Below are positions 61,530-64,000 of a DNA stretch of 64,000 nucleotides, in pieces. Each line of letters starts with the position of its first letter. The first letter of the stretch is position 1. This stretch comes from an uncultured Pelagibacteraceae bacterium (GTDB lineage Bacteria > Pseudomonadota > Alphaproteobacteria > Pelagibacterales > Pelagibacteraceae). A model generated the notes under the pieces. It was not told the origin of the DNA and ran no database searches. It saw nothing but the letters and a program-made list of their open reading frames with translations. The stretch covers positions 1 to 64,000 of the forward strand of contig CACBYG010000005.1 of assembly GCA_902543535.1 (NCBI GenBank), read 5' to 3'. Position numbers and translations under genes: made by a program.

Positions 61530-62780
61530 TTATTTTCTTACTTTGCCACTACTTGTGATTTCATATTTGTATGAAACTAATTGATTTAGTCCTACAGGCC
61601 CTCTAGGAGGCAATGTATTAGTAGAAATCCCAACCTCTCCACCGAAACCAAACTCTCCACCATCAGCAAACTGAGTAGAGGTATTATGCATAGCAATTGA
61701 GCTTTTAACATTTTTCAAAAAATATTTTGCTGTATTTTTATTATTTGTGATTATTGAATCAGTATGCATTGTTCCATACTTGTTTATGTGATCAATAGCT
61801 TCATTAAGATTATTTACAGTTTTTACTGATACTGCTGGTGCCAAATACTCAGTAGACCAACTTTTTTCTTTAGCTGGAAATATTGTTCCTTTGTAATATT
61901 TTTTTAAAAATTTATCTCCATATATTTTACAACTTTTATTTTCAAGCCCACTTAAAATTGGATTGCAAAAATCTTTTAAAACTTTTTTGTGAATAAGAAT
62001 TGTTTCTGTCGCACCACAAATACTTGTGTTTCTTAACTTTGCATTATAAACAACTTTTTTTGCCATGTTTAAGTTAGCATCTTTATCAACATAAGTATGA
62101 CAAAGTCCCTCAAGATGTCCAATGATAGGCACCTTAGATAATTCCTGAACTCTTTTAACTAAGTTTTTCCCTCCTCTTGGAATAATTACATCAATATATT
62201 TTTTCATATCTGACAGCATTATATCCACAACTCTTCTATGTTTTGTATCAATGAACTGAATAAAGTTTTCATCAACTTTATTAACCTTAAGCGCTTTCCT
62301 AAAAATTTTTGTTAAAATTCTATTAGTATTTATTGCTTCTGACCCACCTTTTAAAATTACTGGATTTCCAGATTTAAAGCATAGACTAGCCACATCTGAT
62401 GTAACGTTAGGTCTACTTTCATAAATAACTCCAATTACTCCGATTGGTATAGATACTTTGCTTATATTCAAACCATTAGATCTTTTCCATTTCTCCAAAG
62501 TATTGTTTATAGGGTCTTTTAATTTTGAAATTTTAATAATTGAATTTTGAATATCTTTTAGCTTAGTTTCGTTAATCAACAGTCTATTTACTAAATTATC
62601 TTTTAGACCTATTTTTCTTGCGTAACCAATATCTTTTAAGTTTTGCTTAAGAATAAATTTTTTTTCTTTTTTTAATAATTGTGCATATTTGGTTAATACT
62701 TTATTTTTAACTATTGTATTAACCTTATGCTCACAAGCTTTCCTTGCTTTTGCTCCAACTAAATTCATATATTTGATCAT
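61530..62780 (-). CDS. proA: Gamma-glutamyl phosphate reductase
   Basis: IGVIGVIYESRPNVTSDVASLCFKSGNPVILKGGSEA, TSICGATETILIH. Confidence 0.95.
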   Translation of the reverse strand: MIKYMNLVGAKARKACEHKVNTIVKNKVLTKYAQLLKKEKKFILKQNLKDIGYARKIGLKDNLVNRLLINETKLKDIQNSIIKISKLKDPINNTLEKWKRSNGLNISKVSIPIGVIGVIYESRPNVTSDVASLCFKSGNPVILKGGSEAINTNRILTKIFRKALKVNKVDENFIQFIDTKHRRVVDIMLSDMKKYIDVIIPRGGKNLVKRVQELSKVPIIGHLEGLCHTYVDKDANLNMAKKVVYNAKLRNTSICGATETILIHKKVLKDFCNPILSGLENKSCKIYGDKFLKKYYKGTIFPAKEKSWSTEYLAPAVSVKTVNNLNEAIDHINKYGTMHTDSIITNNKNTAKYFLKNVKSSIAMHNTSTQFADGGEFGFGGEVGISTNTLPPRGPVGLNQLVSYKYEITSSGKVRK

Positions 62781-63887
62781 TTAAATTTCTACCATATCAT
62801 CTTTGTGAATTACTTCAGATTTAGAAACATATCCTAATAATTTTTCAATTTGATTTGAATGATGACCCATAATTTTTATTATTTCATCAGAAGTGAATGA
62901 ACTTAATCCTCTGGCACATTCAACATTTTTCTTATCTAAAATTTTTATATGATCCCCTTTGTTAAATTTTCCTGAAATATTTTTAATTCCAGCAGCTAGT
63001 AAACTTTTACCTGATCTTAGTGCTTTTTTTGCCCCATCATCAATAATAATTTCTCCTTTTGGGGCTACCGAACTTATTATCCATTTTTTTCTTGCATCAA
63101 GTTTGGAGACCTTAGGACTAAACCAAGTACAATTATTTTGCACAATTATTTTTGTGATAGGGTTATTATGTAGCCCATTTGCAATGACCATACTACTACC
63201 TGCTAGCTGACAAATTTTTGCAGCCTCAATCTTAGTTTGCATACCGCCACTACCAAATTCATTCATACCTTTAATATTTACATTGCTTAAATCTTTTTTT
63301 AAATCTTTAACTATATTAATTAATTTTGCTTCTTTAAAAATTTTGGGGTTTTTTGTGTAAAGTCCATCAACATCAGAAAGTAGAATTAAGGTATCTGCGT
63401 TAGTAATTTGTGTAACTCTAGATGCCAACCTGTCGTTATCTCCATACTTTATTTCTGTTGTAGCTATAGTGTCATTTTCATTTACTATTGGGATAAACCC
63501 TAAGTCAAATAAATTTTCAAAAGTCCTTTTGGCATTTAAAGATCTTCTTCTTTCCTCTGTATCTTCAAGAGTAAGAAGTATTTGAGAAATGTTAAGTTTA
63601 AATTTAGCAAATGTTTGTGAAAATAAATTCATTAACTCAATTTGACCTATAGATGCAATAGCTTGACTTTGATCTAGTTTAATATTTTTTTTATTATAAT
63701 TCATTTTTTTACAACCAAGAGCTATTGCACCTGAACTCACAATTACAACTTTTTGATTTCTATCCCTTAATTTTTTGATATCTTTTGCAAAACTTGATAG
63801 CCATTTCTTTCTAATTTTTTTATTTTTATCTACAATTAGTGAAGAACCGATTTTCACAACAATTATTTTAGAATTTTTAAGGTACAT
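62781..63887 (-). CDS. proB: Glutamate 5-kinase (with PUA domain)
   Basis: VVKIGSSLIVD, VSSGAIALGCKKM, NENDTIATTEIKYGDNDRLASRVTQI, FGSGGMQTKIEAAKI. Confidence 0.95.
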   Translation of the reverse strand: MYLKNSKIIVVKIGSSLIVDKNKKIRKKWLSSFAKDIKKLRDRNQKVVIVSSGAIALGCKKMNYNKKNIKLDQSQAIASIGQIELMNLFSQTFAKFKLNISQILLTLEDTEERRRSLNAKRTFENLFDLGFIPIVNENDTIATTEIKYGDNDRLASRVTQITNADTLILLSDVDGLYTKNPKIFKEAKLINIVKDLKKDLSNVNIKGMNEFGSGGMQTKIEAAKICQLAGSSMVIANGLHNNPITKIIVQNNCTWFSPKVSKLDARKKWIISSVAPKGEIIIDDGAKKALRSGKSLLAAGIKNISGKFNKGDHIKILDKKNVECARGLSSFTSDEIIKIMGHHSNQIEKLLGYVSKSEVIHKDDMVEI

Positions 63888-64000
63888 AAGATAAAAGTTT
63901 AGCCTTTATTTTAGATATAGAACTTTTTTCTAAAGTTGTCATAGTCAATATCTCACATTTTTTATTTTTGGAAAAATGATCAATTACCTCTTTTGCAGTA
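63877..64000 (-). CDS. obgE: Partial CDS, probably C-terminus of GTPase Obg (5' part beyond window)
   Basis: Reverse-strand reading TAKEVIDHFSKNKKCEILTMTTLEKSSISKIKAKLLSYVP*, overlapping the proB start; obg-proB-proA order is common in alphaproteobacteria. Confidence 0.6.
   Translation of the reverse strand, partial: TAKEVIDHFSKNKKCEILTMTTLEKSSISKIKAKLLSYVP

Overview
AT-rich, very compact window with the gene content of a SAR11 (Candidatus Pelagibacter-like) alphaproteobacterium: intergenic gaps are short, start/stop codons often overlap, and I saw no mobile elements, CRISPR arrays, tRNAs or rRNAs. From left to right: (1) a 2-hydroxyacid/glycolate-type oxidation operon with a tandem FMN oxidase pair; (2) a divergent GAF-PAS-Fis regulator without an AAA+ domain, facing an alcohol dehydrogenase and GlpST-like ABC importer operon; (3) a TRAP transporter/amidase/DMT cluster; (4) an SRP cluster (ftsY, dapF, and ffh behind a structured leader RNA) running into rpsP-trmD-rplS; (5) leuCDB followed by a DMSP demethylation cluster (dmdC, dmdB, hydrolase, dmdA); (6) a TCA supercluster sdhCDAB-mmsA-mdh-sucCD-sucAB-lpd; (7) a TPR/GT41 (OGT-like) glycosyltransferase; (8) priA and atpHAGDC; (9) a reverse-strand block rppH-ctpA-rsfS-nadD-proA-proB-(obgE). 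The observations most worth follow-up are: SdhC and SdhD both lacking the canonical heme b axial histidines while keeping the quinone-site residues; the ffh leader RNA; complementary degeneration of the two ABC ATPases; the AAA-less AcoR/DhaR-like regulator with a palindrome just upstream of the divergent promoter; matching acidic tails on S16 and L19; the unassigned hydrolase inside the dmd cluster; and stop-codon-overlapping AT palindromes at the convergent gene junctions.
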